DNA of 64,000 nt from Prochilodus magdalenae (taxonomy: Eukaryota; Chordata; Actinopteri; Characiformes; Prochilodontidae): NCBI GenBank assembly GCA_024036415.1, contig JAMWET010002870.1:248001-312000 (forward strand), given 5' to 3'. Under the pieces are notes generated by a model. It saw only the letters and a list, made by a program, of their open reading frames with translations. It did not search any database and was not told where the DNA came from. Each line of letters begins with the position of its first letter. Position 1 is the stretch's first letter. A program made the position numbers and the translations under genes. Shown here one piece after another: positions 61,000-64,000 of this stretch.

Positions 61000-61490
61000 A
61001 CATTCTAGAACAGAATAGTGTTAATGGAGGAGAACATTCTAAAACAGTGTTAATGGAGGAGAACATTTAGATCAGAATGAATGAGGACACCATTGTAGAA
61101 CAGTGTAAATGAAGTAGAAGATTCATGAACAGCATGAATCTGGGTAAACATTCTGGGATGGTATTAAAGGTGGGGTTAGGCACTGTAGCACTATGCATGT
61201 AGGAGAAAAGTTTAGAACATATAAATGGAGGAGAACATTTCCAGAATGGATAAGAACACCACTCTAGAACAATGCATGAGGAATTCTGGAATAGCGTGAA
61301 TAGTGGAAAACGTTCTAGAAAAGTGTGAATAGAGAGAGAACATTCCTGAGCAGTGTGCATGGAGGAGGATGTTCTTGAAGAATGTGAATGAGAAATAACA
61401 TCCTAGATTCAATAGAACAGTAAGAATAGTATTAGGGATGAGGGCACGAATGGGGAGGATATTCTTGACCAGTACGAATGAAGAGGACTT
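61000..61490. repeat. Degenerate minisatellite in acid lipase intron 3
   Basis: Many imperfect copies of a unit resembling GAACATTCTAGAACAGTG followed by AATGGAGGA occur head to tail, at about 30-40 bp each. Best copies are near 61010-61070 and 61300-61380. Confidence 0.7.
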
Positions 61491-62169
61491 TATGATTGGA
61501 AAACAATGATCAACACTCATCACAGATTTGACACACAAACCCAATGCTTGGGCTGGTAGATGTGTGTTAGAGTATGCTGGGTTCGGCTCTGGCTTGTAGA
61601 TCAGTTTTTATCACACATGTTCATGCTTCAGTCCTCGGCCTGAATATTCCCACATGTGGTCCAGAGCACTCAGATAGTCAGTTGAGAAGAGGAATCCCTC
61701 CTTAAAGTCCTATGAGAAGAAACCTGTTTGTCTAAATCAGCATGCGAGCAGGCAGTTTCTCACACTTGTACCGTGTTGCAAAGCTTCCGCTGTAGAAGCG
61801 GAGTGGTTGCAACACAAAAGAAATGTAATTTCTCACATTGTCAGCCATTCTCCCTGTTAAAACAGCTATACCCCCATGAAGCAAAACAGAGAAGCTGTTT
61901 TTCGCATTAGTCACCCTTCTGTGTGCTGGGGAGGATTCTCCTTCTACCAATACTGAACATGAGTTTCTACCCACTCGTTCCTACCTTCGTTTTAAAGGAC
62001 GTTTTTAGTTCTGTAAAGCTGAACCACACATTTCTTACTGAATTGCATATAGATCATTTGGTGTATGATATAGATAATTCAGATTTAGACCTCTTTAAGG
62101 AAATATTAGGCTTTCTGTTTTGAGTTGGCTTCAATACAAAAATATATTTGATGTAAACATGTACATTGT

Positions 62170-62420
62170 TCCTACGTAGTAATATACGCTGTCCCCAAAA
62201 ATCTGATTGGCCAGATTTCATGGATGCCCTCCCTGGCACAATTCTGAGGAAAATTTGTGTAGACTGGGATTTAATGACCATACGCTTCCATACACCTGCA
62301 AATTCAGCTACTTCCTTCACACTGTGGTCTTTGGCATGCTCTAATACAATCACTCCTTTCTGCCGATCGTAAACAGAGCTGGGCTCTTGTCCTGATTTCC
62401 ATATATTATAAATGTGTATG
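62170..62420 (-). pseudogene. Transposase N-terminal fragment
   Basis: The minus-strand frame encodes YDRQKGVIVLEHAK, KEVAEFAGVWKR and a following basic stretch. The pattern (polar helix, glycine-containing turn, second helix) resembles the helix-turn-helix of Tc1/mariner-type transposases. No catalytic domain follows. Identity is inferred from pattern only. Confidence 0.4.
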
Positions 62421-64000
62421 TGCATAAAAAAATTCCTGTATGCAAAAAAAACCCCGCTTGCCATAGTTATTACATATTGTGCAATAAACAACATGATTTT
62501 TTTTTCTTTTTCAATGTAAATAAATGAAAGCTGAAAACACATTATGGGTCTAAAAGTGGTGTTTAGAAGGCAGTGGTAAATAATGTTTGTTTATTTGATG
62601 TTTGTTAATAACTAGCCAATTTGGCAACTTTCGGCTTGTACATTCACATTTGCATACAGTGAACAACAACAGCCAATTAAATTGTTAATTGCAATTATTT
62701 ATATATTTATATAAATCATCAAAAATCAGTTTAAAAATATGATGACGCTGACAGGCATGTACTGTAAAATACTTTGTTGGAATGGCCTGTTTAAAATAAA
62801 TGCTACTTGCTTTCAGATTTTTCCTAACACAATCAGTTTGTATGTTTAAGGTTACACATTTACATTTTAACTTATAACACCCTTATGACAAGTACCTTTG
62901 GGGACACTATATATTTACTTTCTTTTAACTAAAGGTTATAAAAATAGATATTTTATTGATTATAAATATTCAGATAAAATACACTATTACTCATTTGCAA
63001 ATGCATTGTTTTGTCCAGTGTCTAGATTTGTTTATTCTGCAATTGGAAACACTTGTGATTTTTGTTTGATGGTATTCTTGGCGCTTTGCTTTCAGTGGTG
63101 GTGAATTCTGCATCACACACGTGGAGGATATGTTCATTAGTGTAGTCCTGTGTCTACAGTCTGGTAAAATATTGCTTGTGGAAATGGTATTTGGGTTGTC
63201 TCATCATTTATGTCCTCTATATTTCATTAATGAGCAAATTGATTCCTAAAACTCATGCGCCTACAGTAATTTCACCAGGGGGAGAGCGTTAGAGCGGAAA
63301 ATCCAATTCAGCAGCTGTATATCTCTCTTCTCTCGCTACACTAACATAGTGTCTCATGCTATTCGAAATGATTTCGCTGACACAAATCCCTCTGCTGGGG
63401 GATTTCAGGGTCTAGGCTATAGAAATCCTTGAGTTTCCTCTGTAATTAGGCAAACTTAAATGAGACACTATAGGTTATGAGTTTCAGGTTATCTGTGATG
63501 AGTTTATATATATAATATATATAAATATATTTGTGCACCAGTGTTTAAGTTTGAGTTGAGTTCATCTTTAGCTATGCAGGCAGGGTATATGTGTAAGTGC
63601 TATATATTAGCAAGGCCTGTGGGATTTGTGTCTGTGGGGTAAACTCGCTGGTAACCACTACTAATGAAATCTAATTCATGATAAGCAAGTATAAAACTCA
63701 TCAAGCTGTTTCTAATAGTTTGTGCTGCGTGTTGTGGCGTTGAGTGTATTCAGTGTGATAAGCGCCGGAGCTCAGCAGTGCCACTGGAGACGCATCTCAT
63801 TTCCTGCTGTCCCATTTCTCCAAGCCACACGGGATATGGTGCAGCATGCCTCAGAGGAGCACGGCAGCACCTTAACCAACTTACCCTAAACTGTCTGTGA
63901 AATAGAGAGGGTTCGCTCTCATTGGAGTTAGGACTCTTCATGAAGTATACAAGACCATTAAGATAAAATGAGGCAGTTGTGCTTCTAGATGGCATAACTT

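Larger units (their letters stand above)
60774..64000. other. Acid lipase intron 3, left part
   Basis: No next lipase exon (expected to encode an HGLL motif) is visible before the window ends. The segment has a degenerate minisatellite at about 61000-61490, a transposase-like fragment near 62200, and an AT dinucleotide stretch near 63505-63530. Confidence 0.6.

Overview
The window is vertebrate, and almost certainly teleost, nuclear DNA. It is AT-rich and gene-poor, with small exons separated by large introns, abundant AG/CA microsatellites, and many fish-type DNA transposon relics (Tc1/mariner, hAT-like and other MITEs), one LINE tail and SINE-like pieces. The teleost call rests on these repeats and on the protein similarity of the exons. 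Species cannot be read from the sequence.

Two protein-coding genes are supported, arranged head to head. On the minus strand, renalase (RNLS; FAD-dependent amine-oxidase-fold flavoprotein) occupies nearly the whole window. Six coding exons lie at 55564-55447, 53892-53787, 53660-53515, 51666-51508, 16261-16088 and 7098-6923. All have GT-AG borders, the phases join perfectly, and together they encode 293 residues. The final coding exon (about 50 residues in the family) was not found in 1-6922 and probably lies beyond the left edge. On the plus strand, starting from a shared 0.7-kb intergenic region, is an acid lipase of the LIPF/LIPA family: a probable non-coding exon ending at 56325, a signal-peptide exon at 57254-57355, and the first mature-enzyme exon at 60656-60773. 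The rest of this gene, including the catalytic triad, is off the right edge. The RNLS / acid-lipase head-to-head arrangement matches the human chromosome 10 RNLS-LIPJ-LIPF neighbourhood.

Layout: 1-6922 is RNLS intron 6, with a perfect 39-bp palindrome and a direct duplication. 7099-16087 is intron 5, with an 1.1-kb degenerate array carrying hAT-end-like motifs. 16262-51507 is the 35-kb intron 4, which holds most of the repeats: a LINE C-terminus, a dead Tc1 transposon inserted in an older SINE-like repeat, two MITEs with clear inverted repeats, and long AG tracts. 51667-55446 holds the compact 5' part of RNLS. 55565-56280 is the putative bidirectional promoter. 56326-64000 is lipase introns, with a degenerate minisatellite at about 61000-61490 and a transposase fragment near 62200.

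The two genes are not known to act in one pathway; their proximity looks like conserved synteny. I see no operon, CRISPR, viral or toxin locus, and no convincing nested gene inside the RNLS introns. No new multi-gene biological system is evident. The best leads are structural: the perfect palindrome, the array with hAT-end-like motifs, the lipase-intron minisatellite, a three-copy unclassified repeat, and the strand-biased AG tracts.
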